From Ptiloglossa arizonensis (Eukaryota > Arthropoda > Insecta > Hymenoptera > Colletidae): DNA of 64,000 bases. How positions within the stretch are numbered: position 1 is the stretch's first letter; the number at the start of each line of letters is the position of its first letter. The stretch is from positions 62,001 through 126,000 of the forward strand of contig NW_027479043.1 in the NCBI RefSeq assembly GCF_051014685.1, written 5' to 3'. The notes under the pieces are model-generated. The model saw only the letters and a list, made by a program, of their open reading frames with translations, had not been told where the DNA came from and ran no database searches. The translations under genes were made by a program, and so were the position numbers. Positions 1 through 10,819 of the stretch are shown here, piece by piece.

Positions 1-1238
1 TGCTCCAAACGCTTAACCAGAATGGCCTAGGGTAAAAATTAACATACCGCTGTAATCGGGCGAGTTTCTACTTTCAGACGCAACAGGAATTTTTGAGTTA
101 TGTCAATCCGTTCGCGAGATATGGGAGCTTGAAGCCAAGGAATGGTTGAGAAGGCCAAAAATTTTTCGCAATTCTGCTGCTCCAAACGCTTAACCAGAAT
201 GGCCTAGGAAAAAAATACACATACCGCTGCAATCGGGCGAGTTTCTACTTTCAGATGCAATAGGAATTTTTGGGTTAGGTCAATCCGTGCGCGAGATATG
301 GGAGTTTGAAGCCAAGAAATGGTTGAGAAGGCAAAAAATTTTTCGCAATTCTGCTGCTCCAAACGCTTAACCTGAATGGCCTAGGGAAAAAATACACATA
401 CCGTTGTAATCGGGCGAGTTTCTACTTTCAGACGCAACAGGAATTTTTGGGTTAGGTCAATCCGTTCGCGAGATATGGGTGTTTGAAGCCAAGGAATGGT
501 TGAGAAGGCAAAAAATTTTTCGCAATTCTGCTGCTCCAAACGCTTAACCAGAATGGCCTGGGGAAAAAATACACATACCGTTGTAATCGGGCGAGTTTCT
601 ACTTTCAGACGCTACAGGAATTTTTGGGTTAGGTCAATCCGTTCGCGAGGTATGGGAGTTAGAAGCCAAGAAATGGTTGAGGAGGCAAAAAATTTTTCGC
701 AATTCTGCTGCTCCAAACGCTTAACCGGAATGGCCTAGGGTAAAAATACACATACCGCTGTAATCGGGCGAGTTTCTACTTTCAGACGCAACAGGAATTT
801 TTGAGTTAGGTCAATCCGTTCGCGAGATATGGGAGTTTGAAGCCAAGGAATGGTTGAGAAGGCAAAAAATTTTTCGCAATTCTGCTGCTCCAAACGCTTA
901 ACCAGAATGGCCTAGGGAAAAAATACACACACCGTTGTAATCGGGCGAGTTTCTACTTTCAGATGCAACAGGAATTTTTGGGTTAGGACAATCCGTTCGC
1001 GAGATATGGGAGTTTGAAACCATGAAATGGTTGAGAAGCAAAAAATTTTTCGCAATTCTGCTGCTCCAAACGCTTAACCAGAATGACCTTGGCAAAAAAT
1101 ACACATACCGTTGTAATCGGGCGAGTTTCTACTTTCAGATGCAATAGGAATTTTTGGGTTATGTCAATCCGTTCGCGAGATATGGGAGCTTGAAGCCAAG
1201 GAATGGTTGAGAAGGCAAAAAATTTTTCGCAATTCTGC

Positions 1239-1415
1239 TGCTCCAAACGCTTAACCAGAATGGCCTAGGGAAAAAATACACATACCGTTGTAATCGGGCG
1301 AGTTTCTACTTTCAGACGCTACAGGAATTTTTGGGTTAGGTCAATCCGTTCGCGAGATATGGGAGTTTGAAGCCAAGAAATGGTTGAGAAGGCAAAAAAT
1401 TTTTCGCAATTCTGC
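1239..1415 (+). repeat. Reference monomer and its internal landmarks
   Basis: This is one representative unit. Numbering from tgctcc as 1, the common form has: AvrII-type palindrome CCTAGG at 26-31; an A-run at 33-38; a CENP-B-box-like element at 45-61; GGGTTAGG at 95-102; NruI palindrome TCGCGA at 112-117; and an A6T5 tract at 156-166 followed by cgc. Common variable sites are 10 (cgctt or agctt, the latter making HindIII), 26-29, 55-56 (aat, agt, aac), 69 (tct or tcg), 78-88 (atgcaatagg, atgcaacagg, aagcaatagg, acgctacagg, atccaatagg), 131-137 (gaagcc, gaagct, gatgct) and 150-157. The 177-bp length is close to a nucleosome plus linker. No convincing internal subrepeat or long hairpin was seen. 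Confidence 0.9.
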
Positions 1416-1775
1416 TGCTCCAAACGCTTAACCAGAATGGCCTAGGGTAAAAATACACATACCGTTGTAATCGGGCGAGTTTCTACTTTCAGACGCTACA
1501 GGAATTTTTGGGTTAGGTCAATCCGTTCGCGAGATATGGGAGTTTGAAGCCAAGAAATGGTTGAGAAGGCAAAAAATTTTTCGCAATTCTGCTGCTCCAA
1601 ACGCTTAACCAGAATGGCCTAGGGAAAAAATACACATACCGTTGTAATCGGGCGAGTTTCTACTTTCAGACGCTACAGGAATTTTTGGGTTAGGTCAATC
1701 CGTTCGCGAGATATGGGAGTTTGAAGCCAAGAAATGGTTGAGAAGGCAAAAAATTTTTCGCAATTCTGCTGCTCC
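1245..1775 (+). repeat. Three near-identical consecutive monomers
   Basis: Units carrying cagacgctacagg occur at 1315, 1492 and 1669, exactly 177 bp apart. They share the rest of their sequence, apart from one ctagggtaaaaat/ctagggaaaaaat difference. Neighbouring units carry different variants, so this looks like recent single-unit amplification between the two arms of the 8-monomer duplication. Confidence 0.8.
1283..1299 (+). other. CENP-B-box-like 17-mer (example copy)
   Basis: TACCGTTGTAATCGGGC aligns without gaps to the CENP-B box core NTTCGNNNNANNCGGGN. It matches C4, G5, A10 and CGGG 13-16, that is 7 of 9 essential positions, and mismatches only at T2 and T3. Against the human consensus YTTCGTTGGAARCGGGA it matches 12 of 17. 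The element recurs once per monomer. Variants include TGCCG at its start, and gtagtcggg, gtaaccggg, gcaatcggg, ctgtaatcggg and gaaatcggg inside it. The form acctttgtaatcggg (for example 46,755, 50,474, 52,244 and 61,273) loses essential G5. Binding by a CENP-B or pogo-like protein is not shown. The two mismatches may abolish it, and chance similarity is possible. Confidence 0.4.
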
Positions 1776-2499
1776 AAACGCTTAACCTGAATGGCCTAGG
1801 GAAAAAATACACATACCGTTGTAATCGGGCGAGTTTCTACTTTCAGACGCAACAGGAATTTTTGGGTTAGGTCAATCCGTTCGCGAGATATGGGTGTTTG
1901 AAGCCAAGGAATGGTTGAGAAGGCAAAAAATTTTTCGCAATTCTGCTGCTCCAAACGCTTAACCAGAATGGCCTGGGGAAAAAATACACATACCGTTGTA
2001 ATCGGGCGAGTTTCTACTTTCAGACGCTACAGGAATTTTTGGGTTAGGTCAATCCGTTCGCGAGGTATGGGAGTTTGAAGCCAAGAAATGGTTGAGGAGG
2101 CAAAAAATTTTTCGCAATTCTGCTGCTCCAAACGCTTAACCGGAATGGCCTAGGGTAAAAATACACATACCGCTGTAATCGGGCGAGTTTCTACTTTCAG
2201 ACGCAACAGGAATTTTTGAGTTAGGTCAATCCGTTCGCGAGATATGGAAGTTTGAAGCCAAGGAATGGTTGAGAAGGCAAAAAATTTTTCGCAATTCTGC
2301 TGCTCCAAACGCTTAACCAGAATGGCCTAGGGAAAAAATACACACACCGTTGTAATCGGGCGAGTTTCTACTTTCAGATGCAACAGGAATTTTTGGGTTA
2401 GGACAATCCGTTCGCGAGATATGGGAGTTTGAAACCATGAAATGGTTGAGAAGGCAAAAAATTTTTCGCAATTCTGCTGCTCCAAACGCTTAACCAGAA

Positions 2500-3480
2500 T
2501 GGCCTAGGGAAAAAATACACATACCGCTGTAATCGGGCGAGTTTCTACTTTCAGACTCTACAGGAATTTTTGGGTTAGGTCAATCCGTTCGCGAGATATG
2601 GGAGTTTGAAGCCAAGAAATGGTTGAGAAGGCAGAAAATTTTTCGCAATTCTGCTGCTCCAAACGCGTAACCAGAATGGCCTAGGAAAAAAATACACATA
2701 CCGCTGTAATCGGGCGAGTTTCTACTTTCAGATGCAATAGGAATTTTTGGGTTAGGTCAATCCGTGCGCGAGATATGGGAGTTTGAAGCCAAGAAATGGT
2801 TGAGAAGGCAAAAAATTTTTCGCAATTCTGCTGTTCCAAACGCTTAACCAGAATGGCCTAGGGAAAAAATACACATACCGTTGTAATCGGTAGAGTTTCG
2901 ACTTCCAGACGCAATAGGAATTTTTGGGTGAGGTCAATCCGTTCGCGAGATATGGGAGTTTGAAGCCAGGAAATGGTTGAGAAGGCAAAAAATTTTTCGC
3001 AATTCTGCTGCTCCAAACGTTTAACCAGAATGGCCTAGGGAAAAAATACACATACCGTTGTAATCGGGCGAGATTCTACTTTCAGATGCAATAGGAATTT
3101 TTGGGATAGGTCAATCCTTTCGCGAGGTATGGGAGTTTGAAAACAAGAAATGGTTGAGAAGAAAACAAATTTTTCGCAATTCTGTTTCTCCAAACGCTTG
3201 ACCAGAGTGGTCTAGGGAAAAATACACATACCGTTGTAATCGGGCGAGTTTCTACTTTCAGATGCAATAGGAATTTTTGGGTTAGGTCAATCCGTTCGCG
3301 AGATATGGGATTTTGAAGCCAAGAAATGGTTGAGAAGGCAAACAATTTTTCGCAGTTCTGCTGCTCCAAACGCTTAACCAGAATGGCCTAGGGAAAAAAT
3401 ACACATACCGTTGTAGTCGAGCGAGTTTCTACTTTCAGATGCAACAGGAATTTTTGGGTTAGGTCAATCCGTTCGCGAGA
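2500..3480 (+). repeat. Divergent monomer stretch with early G-like unit
   Basis: Single-copy mosaic of monomers with private changes, including tgttccaaac near 2833, gtagagtttcgacttcc near 2890, and a G-like unit at about 3100-3215 (gggatagg, cctttcgcgaggtatggg, gaaaacaag, gtttctcc, gaccagagtggtc). That unit is one base short in its A-run. The same block reappears at about 6455-6590 and 8577-8710, so this stretch supplied, or shares ancestry with, part of the 12-monomer repeat to its right. Confidence 0.75.
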
Positions 3481-4910
3481 TATGGGAGTTTGAAGCTAAG
3501 AAATGGTTGAGAAGACAACAAATTTTTCGCACTTCTGCTGCTCCAAAAGCTTAACCAGAATGGCCTAGGGAAAAAATACACATACCGTTGTAATCGGGCG
3601 AGTTTCTACTTTCAGAAGCAATAGGAATTTTTGGGTTAGGTCAATCCGTTCGCGAGATATGGGAGTTTGAAGCCAAGAAATGGTTGAGAAGGCAAAAAAT
3701 TTTTCGCAATTCTGCTGCTCCAAACGCTAAACCAGAATGGCCTAGGGAAAAAATACACATACCGTTGTAATCGGGAGAGTTTCTACTTTCAGATGCAACA
3801 GGAATTTTTGGGTTAGGTCAATCCGTTCGCGAGATATGGAAGTTTGAAGCCAAGAAATGGTTGAGAAGGCAAAAAATTTTTCGCAATTCTGCTGCTCCAA
3901 ACGCTTAACCTGAATGGCCTAGGGAAAAAATACACATGCCGTTGTAATCGGGCGAGTTTCTACTTTCAGATGCAATAGGACTTTTTGGGTTAGGTCCATC
4001 CGTTCGCGAGATATGGGAGTTTGAAGCCAAGAAATGGTTGAGAAGGCAAAAAATTTTTCGCAATTCTGCTGCTCCAAACGTTTAACCAGAAAGGCCTAGG
4101 GAGAAAATACACATACCGTTGTAATCGGGCGAGTTTCGACTTTCAGATGCAATAGGAATTTTTGGGTTAGGTCAATCCGTTCGCGAGATATGGGAGTTTG
4201 AAGCTAAGAAATGGTTGAGAAGACAACAAATTTTTCGCACTTCTGCTGCTCCAAAAGCTTAACCAGAATGGCCTAGGGAAAAAATACACATACCGTTGTA
4301 ATCGGGCGAGTTTCTACTTTCAGAAGCAATAGGAATTTTTGGGTTAGGTCAATCCGTTCGCGAGATATGGGAGTTTGAAGCCAAGAAATGGTTGAGAAGG
4401 CAAAAAATTTTTCGCAATTCTGCTGCTCCAAACGCTAAACCAGAATGGCCTAGGGAAAAAATACACATACCGTTGTAATCGGGAGAGTTTCTACTTTCAG
4501 ATGCAACAGGAATTTTTGGGTTAGGTCAATCCGTTCGCGAGATATGGAAGTTTGAAGCCAAGAAATGGTTGAGAAGGCAAAAAATTTTTCGCAATTCTGC
4601 TGCTCCAAACGCTTAACCTGAATGGCCTAGGGAAAAAATACACATGCCGTTGTAATCGGGCGAGTTTCTACTTTCAGATGCAATAGGACTTTTTGGGTTA
4701 GGTCCATCCGTTCGCGAGATATGGGAGTTTGAAGCCAAGAAATGGTTGAGAAGGCAAAAAATTTTTCGCAATTCTGCTGCTCCAAACGTTTAACCAGAAA
4801 GGCCTAGGGAGAAAATACACATACCGTTGTAATCGGGCGAGTTTCGACTTTCAGATGCAATAGGAATTTTTGGGTTAGGTCAATCCGTTCGCGAGATATG
4901 GGAGTTTGAA
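3481..4910 (+). repeat. 4-monomer tandem duplication (period 708)
   Basis: Positions about 3481-4203 match about 4189-4911 at an offset of exactly 708 (4 x 177). Diagnostic shared bases are aaaagctt (3545 and 4253), cgctaaacc, gtaatcgggagagtt, the P-type catgccg with aataggact and ggtccatcc, and accagaaaggcc followed by ggagaaaatac (about 4090 and 4798). The match ends where the left copy reads gaagctaag and the right copy gaagccaag near 4203/4911. Confidence 0.85.
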
Positions 4911-7900
4911 GCCAAGAAATGGTTGAGAAGGCAAAAAATTTTTCGCAATTCTGCTGCTCCAAACGCTTAACCAGAATGGCCTAGGGAAAAAATACACATG
5001 CTGTTGTAATCGGGCGAGTTTCTACTTTCAGATGCAATAGGACTTTTTGGGTTAGGTCAATCCGTTCGCGAGATATGGGAGTTTGAAGCCAAGAAATGGT
5101 TGAGAAGGCAAACAATTTTTCGCAATTCTGCTGCTCCAAACGCTTAACCAGAATGGCCTAGGGAAAAAATACACATGCTGTTGTAATCGGGCGAGTTTCT
5201 ACTTTCAGATGCAATAGGACTTTTTGGGTTAGGTCAATCCGTTCGCGAGATATGGGAGTTTGAAGCCAAGAAATGGTTGAGAAGGCAAACAATTTTTCGC
5301 AATTCTGCTGCTCCAAACGCTTAACCAGAATGGCCTAGGGAAAAAATACACACACCGTTGTAATCGGGCGAGTTTCTACTTTCACATGCAGTAGGAATTT
5401 TTGGGTTTGGTCAATCCGTTCGCGAGATATGGGAGTTTGAAGCCAAGAAATGGTTGAGAAGGCAAAAAATTTTTCTCAATTCTGCTGCTCCAAACGCTTA
5501 ACCAGAATGGCCTAAGGAAAAAATACACATACCGTTGTAGTCGGGCGAGTTTCTACTTTCAGATGCAACAGGAATTTTTGGGTTATGTCAATCCGTTCGC
5601 GAGAAAGGGAGTTTGAAGCCAAGAAATGGTTGAGAAGGCAAAAAATTTTTCGCAATTCTGCTGCTCCAAACGCTAAACCAGAATGGCCTAGGGAAAAAAT
5701 ACACATACCGTTGTAATCGGGCGAGTTTCTACTTTCAGATGCAACAGGAATTTTTGGGTTAGGTCAGTCCGTTCGCGAGATATGGAAGTTTGAAGCCAAG
5801 AAATGGTTGAGAAGGCAAAAAATTTTTCGCAATTCTGCTGCTCCAAACGCTTAACCAGAATGGCCTAGGGAAAAAATACACACACCGTTGTAATCGGGCG
5901 AGTTTCTACTTTCAGATGCAACAGGAATTTTTGGGTTAGGACAATCCGTTCGCGAGATATGGGAGTTTGAAACCATGAAATGGTTGAGAAGGCAAAAAAT
6001 TTTTCGCAATTCTGCTGCTCCAAACGCTTAACCAGAATGGCCTAGGGAAAAAATACACATACCGCTGTAATCGGGCGAGTTTCTACTTTCAGACGCTACA
6101 GGAAGTTTTGGGTTAGGTCAATCCGTTCGCGAGATATGGGAGTTTGAAGCCAAGAAATGGTTGAGAAGGCAAAAAATTTTTCGCAATTCTGCTGCTCTAA
6201 ACGCTTAACCAGAATGACCTTGGCAAAAAATACACATACCGTTGTAATCGGGCGAGTTTCTACTTTCAGATGCAATAGGAATTTTTGGGTTAGGTCAATC
6301 CGTTCGCGAGATATGGGAGTTTGAAGCCAAGAAATGGTTGAGAAGGCAGAAAATTTTTCGCAATTCTGCTGCTCCAAACGCGTAACCAGAATGGCCTAGG
6401 AAAAAAATACACATACCGCTGTAATCGGGCGAGTTTCTACTTTCAGATGCAATAGGAATTTTTGGGATAGGTCAATCCTTTCGCGAGGTATGGGAGTTTG
6501 AAAACAAGAAATGGTTGAGAAGAAAACAAATTTTTCGCAATTCTGTTTCTCCAAACGCTTGACCAGAGTGGTCTAGGGAAAAATACACATACCGTTGTAA
6601 TCGGGCGAGTTTCTACTTTCAGATGCAATAGGAATTTTTGGGTTAGGTCAATCCGTTCGCGAGATATGGGAGTTTGAAGCCAAGAAATGGTTGAGAAGGC
6701 AAACAATTTTTCGCAGTTCTGCTGCTCCAAACGCTTAACCAGAATGGCCTAGGGAAAAAATACACAAACCGTTGTAATCGGGCGAGGATCTACTTTCAGA
6801 TGCTACAGGAATTTTTGGGTTAGGTCAATCCGTTCGCGAGATATGGGAGTTTGATGCTAAGAAATGGTTGAGAAGACAACAAATTTTTCGCACTTCTGCT
6901 GCTCCAAACGCTTAACCAGAATGGCCTAGGGAAAAAATACACATACCGTTGTAATCGGGCGAGTTTCGACTTTCAGATGCAATAGGAATTTTTGGGTTAG
7001 GTCAATCCGTTCGCGAGATATGGGAGTTTGAAGCCAAGAAATGGTTGAGAAGGCAAAAAATTTTTCGCAATTCTGCTGCTCCAAACGCTTAACCAGAATG
7101 GCCTAGGGAAAAAATACACATGCTGTTGTAATCGGGCGAGTTTCTACTTTCAGATGCAATAGGACTTTTTGGGTTAGGTCAATCCGTTCGCGAGATATGG
7201 GAGTTTGAAGCCAAGAAATGGTTGAGAAGGCAAACAATTTTTCGCAATTCTGCTGCTCCAAACGCTTAACCAGAATGGCCTAGGGAAAAAATACACATGC
7301 TGTTGTAATCGGGCGAGTTTCTACTTTCAGATGCAATAGGACTTTTTGGGTTAGGTCAATCCGTTCGCGAGATATGGGAGTTTGAAGCCAAGAAATGGTT
7401 GAGAAGGCAAACAATTTTTCGCAATTCTGCTGCTCCAAACGCTTAACCAGAATGGCCTAGGGAAAAAATACACACACCGTTGTAATCGGGCGAGTTTCTA
7501 CTTTCACATGCAGTAGGAATTTTTGGGTTTGGTCAATCCGTTCGCGAGATATGGGAGTTTGAAGCCAAGAAATGGTTGAGAAGGCAAAAAATTTTTCTCA
7601 ATTCTGCTGCTCCAAACGCTTAACCAGAATGGCCTAAGGAAAAAATACACATACCGTTGTAGTCGGGCGAGTTTCTACTTTCAGATGCAACAGGAATTTT
7701 TGGGTTATGTCAATCCGTTCGCGAGAAAGGGAGTTTGAAGCCAAGAAATGGTTGAGAAGGCAAAAAATTTTTCGCAATTCTGCTGCTCCAAACGCTAAAC
7801 CAGAATGGCCTAGGGAAAAAATACACATACCGTTGTAATCGGGCGAGTTTCTACTTTCAGATGCAACAGGAATTTTTGGGTTAGGTCAGTCCGTTCGCGA

Positions 7901-9242
7901 GATATGGAAGTTTGAAGCCAAGAAATGGTTGAGAAGGCAAAAAATTTTTCGCAATTCTGCTGCTCCAAACGCTTAACCAGAATGGCCTAGGGAAAAAATA
8001 CACACACCGTTGTAATCGGGCGAGTTTCTACTTTCAGATGCAACAGGAATTTTTGGGTTAGGACAATCCGTTCGCGAGATATGGGAGTTTGAAACCATGA
8101 AATGGTTGAGAAGGCAAAAAATTTTTCGCAATTCTGCTGCTCCAAACGCTTAACCAGAATGGCCTAGGGAAAAAATACACATACCGCTGTAATCGGGCGA
8201 GTTTCTACTTTCAGACGCTACAGGAAGTTTTGGGTTAGGTCAATCCGTTCGCGAGATATGGGAGTTTGAAGCCAAGAAATGGTTGAGAAGGCAAAAAATT
8301 TTTCGCAATTCTGCTGCTCTAAACGCTTAACCAGAATGACCTTGGCAAAAAATACACATACCGTTGTAATCGGGCGAGTTTCTACTTTCAGATGCAATAG
8401 GAATTTTTGGGTTAGGTCAATCCGTTCGCGAGATATGGGAGTTTGAAGCCAAGAAATGGTTGAGAAGGCAGAAAATTTTTCGCAATTCTGCTGCTCCAAA
8501 CGCGTAACCAGAATGGCCTAGGAAAAAAATACACATACCGCTGTAATCGGGCGAGTTTCTACTTTCAGATGCAATAGGAATTTTTGGGATAGGTCAATCC
8601 TTTCGCGAGGTATGGGAGTTTGAAAACAAGAAATGGTTGAGAAGAAAACAAATTTTTCGCAATTCTGTTTCTCCAAACGCTTGACCAGAGTGGTCTAGGG
8701 AAAAATACACATACCGTTGTAATCGGGCGAGTTTCTACTTTCAGATGCAATAGGAATTTTTGGGTTAGGTCAATCCGTTCGCGAGATATGGGAGTTTGAA
8801 GCCAAGAAATGGTTGAGAAGGCAAACAATTTTTCGCAGTTCTGCTGCTCCAAACGCTTAACCAGAATGGCCTAGGGAAAAAATACACAAACCGTTGTAAT
8901 CGGGCGAGGATCTACTTTCAGATGCTACAGGAATTTTTGGGTTAGGTCAATCCGTTCGCGAGATATGGGAGTTTGATGCTAAGAAATGGTTGAGAAGACA
9001 ACAAATTTTTCGCACTTCTGCTGCTCCAAACGCTTAACCAGAATGGCCTAGGGAAAAAATACACATACCGTTGTAATCGGGCGAGTTTCGACTTTCAGAT
9101 GCAATAGGAATTTTTGGGTTAGGTCAATCCGTTCGCGAGATATGGGAGTTTGAAGCCAAGAAATGGTTGAGAAGGCAAAAAATTTTTCGCAATTCTGCTG
9201 CTCCAAACGCTTAACCAGAATGGCCTAGGGAAAAAATACACA
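4812..9242 (+). repeat. 12-monomer higher-order repeat, about 2.1 copies (period 2122)
   Basis: Sequence from 4812 matches sequence from 6934 until the match ends near 7120/9242. Shared private markers include cacatgctgttg, gcagtaggaa with gtttggtcaatcc, tttttctcaattc, the shortened gcgagaaaggg, cgctaaacc, ttaggtcagtcc, cacacaccg with ggttaggacaatcc, ggaagttttggg, ctctaaacg, aacgcgtaacc and the G-like unit. The period is 2122, two short of 12 x 177, because each copy carries two one-base deletions (gagaaaggg near 5604 and 7726; the shortened A-run near 6578 and 8700). The start is set by ggagaaaatac versus ggaaaaaatac at 4811/6933. Confidence 0.88.
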
Positions 9243-10819
9243 TACCGTGGTAATCGGGCGAGTTTCTACTTTCAGATGCAATAGGACTTTTTGGGTTATG
9301 TCAATCCGTTCGCGAGAAAGGGAGTTTGAAGCCAAGAAATGGTTGAGAAGGCAAAAAATTTTTCGCAATTCTGCTGCTCCAAACGCTAAACCAGAATGGC
9401 CTAGGGAAAAAATACACATACCGTTGTAATCGGGCGAGTTTCTACTTTCAGATGCAACAGGAATTTTTGGGTTAGGTCAATCCGTTCGCGAGATATGGAA
9501 GTTTGAAGCCAAGAAATGGTTGAGAAGGCAAAAAATTTTTCGCAATTCTGCTGCTCCAAACACTTAACCAGAATGGCCTAGGGAAAAAATACACATGCCG
9601 TTGTAATCGGGCGAGTTTCTACTTTCAGATGCAATAGGACTTTTTGGGTTAGGTCCATCCGTTCGCGAGATATGGGAGTTTGAAGCCAAGAAATGGTTGA
9701 GAAGGCAAACAATTTTTCGCAATTCTGCTGCTCCAAACGCTTAACCAGAATGGCCTAGGGAAAAAATACACATGCTGTTGTAATCGGGCGAGTTTCTACT
9801 TTCAGATGCAATAGGACTTTTTGGGTTAGGTCAATCCGTTCGCGAGATATGGGAGTTTGAAGCCAAGAAATGGTTGAGAAGGCAAACAATTTTTCGCAAT
9901 TCTGCTGCTCCAAACGCTTAACCAGAATGGCCTAGGGAAAAAATACACATACCGTTGTAATCGGGCGAGTTTCTACTTTCAGATGCAACAGGAATTTTTG
10001 GGTTAGGTCAATCCGTTCGCGAGATATGGAAGTTTGAAGCCAAGAAATGGTTGAGAAGGCAAAAAATTTTTCGCAATTCTGCTGCTCCAAACGCTTAACC
10101 AGAATGGCCTAGGGAAAAAATACACATACCGTGGTAATCGGGCGAGTTTCTACTTTCAGATGCAATAGGACTTTTTGGGTTAGGTCAATCCGTTCGCGAG
10201 AAAGGGAGTTTGAAGCCAAGAAATGGTTGAGAAGGCAAAAAATTTTTCGCAATTCTGCTGCTCCAAACGCTAAACCAGAATGGCCTAGGGAAAAAATACA
10301 CATACCGTTGTAATCGGGCGAGTTTCTACTTTCAGATGCAACAGGAATTTTTGGGTTAGGTCAATCCGTTCGCGAGATATGGAAGTTTGAAGCCAAGAAA
10401 TGGTTGAGAAGGCAAAAAATTTTTCGCAATTCTGCTGCTCCAAACACTTAACCAGAATGGCCTAGGGAAAAAATACACACGCCGTTGTAATCGGGCGAGT
10501 TTCTACTTTCAGATGCAATAGGACTTTTTGGGTTAGGTCCATCCGTTCGCGAGATATGGGAGTTTGAAGCCAAGAAATGGTTGAGAAGGCAAACAATTTT
10601 TCGCAATTCTGCTGCTCCAAACGCTTAACCAGAATGGCCTTGGGAAAAAATACACATGCTGTTGTAATCGGGCGAGTTTCTACTTTCAGATGCAATAGGA
10701 CTTTTTGGGTTAGGTCAATCCGTTCGCGAGATATGGGAGTTTGAAGCCAAGAAATGGTTGAGAAGGCAAAAAATTTTTCGCAATTCTGCTGCTCCAAACG
10801 CTTAACCAGAATGGCCTAA
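9145..10819 (+). repeat. 5-monomer tandem duplication (period 884)
   Basis: Positions about 9145-9935 match about 10,029-10,819. Shared markers are accgtggtaatcggg (9247 and 10,131), gagaaaggg, cgctaaacc, gatatggaag, aaacacttaacc and ggtccatcc. The period is one short of 5 x 177 because of the gagaaaggg deletion. Differences between copies, such as gggttatg versus gggttagg, catgccg versus cacgccg and ccttggg versus cctaggg, show it is not very recent. Confidence 0.8.

Larger units (their letters stand above)
290..2500 (+). repeat. 8-monomer duplication (period 1415) at left end
   Basis: Positions 290-1084 recur at 1705-2500. Shared private markers are cctgaatggcc (371 and 1786), atgggtgtttg, cctgggg (558 and 1975), gttgaggagg, ccggaatggcc, tttttgagttagg, cacacaccg, ggttaggacaatcc and gaaaccatg. 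The period is 1415 rather than 1416 because the left copy lost one g in gaagcaaaa near 1038. The copies also differ at gttagaagcc (left) and ggaagtttga (right). Both limits are where flanking variants stop matching, so they are accurate to some tens of bases. Confidence 0.85.

Noticed and set aside
496..738. Open frames of 60-111 codons on both strands across 1-20 kb and sporadically to 63.8 kb
   Set aside because: All lie within the satellite, repeat the same peptide phrases with monomer periodicity, change frame or stop with small variants, and have no start context, homology or independent composition. They are shadows of a 59-codon unit.
1217..1230. Rho-independent-type terminator or hairpin at the A6T5 tract
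   Set aside because: The dyad aaaaattttt has no GC stem or loop, and this is a eukaryote-like satellite. The tract more likely affects DNA bending or nucleosome placement, which I cannot test here.
1337..1345. Nuclear-receptor-type half site AGGTCA in ttaggtcaatcc
   Set aside because: A six-base motif repeated only because the unit is repeated. The spacing needed for a dimer site is absent and many units vary at it.
1262..1357. Possible RNA polymerase III promoter (tggcctaggg as A box, ccgttcgcgag as B box)
   Set aside because: The A-box-like match fails at a key pyrimidine position and the B-box candidate matches GGTTCGANTCC only over gttcg. I saw no tRNA fold. Too weak to support a tRNA- or SINE-derived origin.
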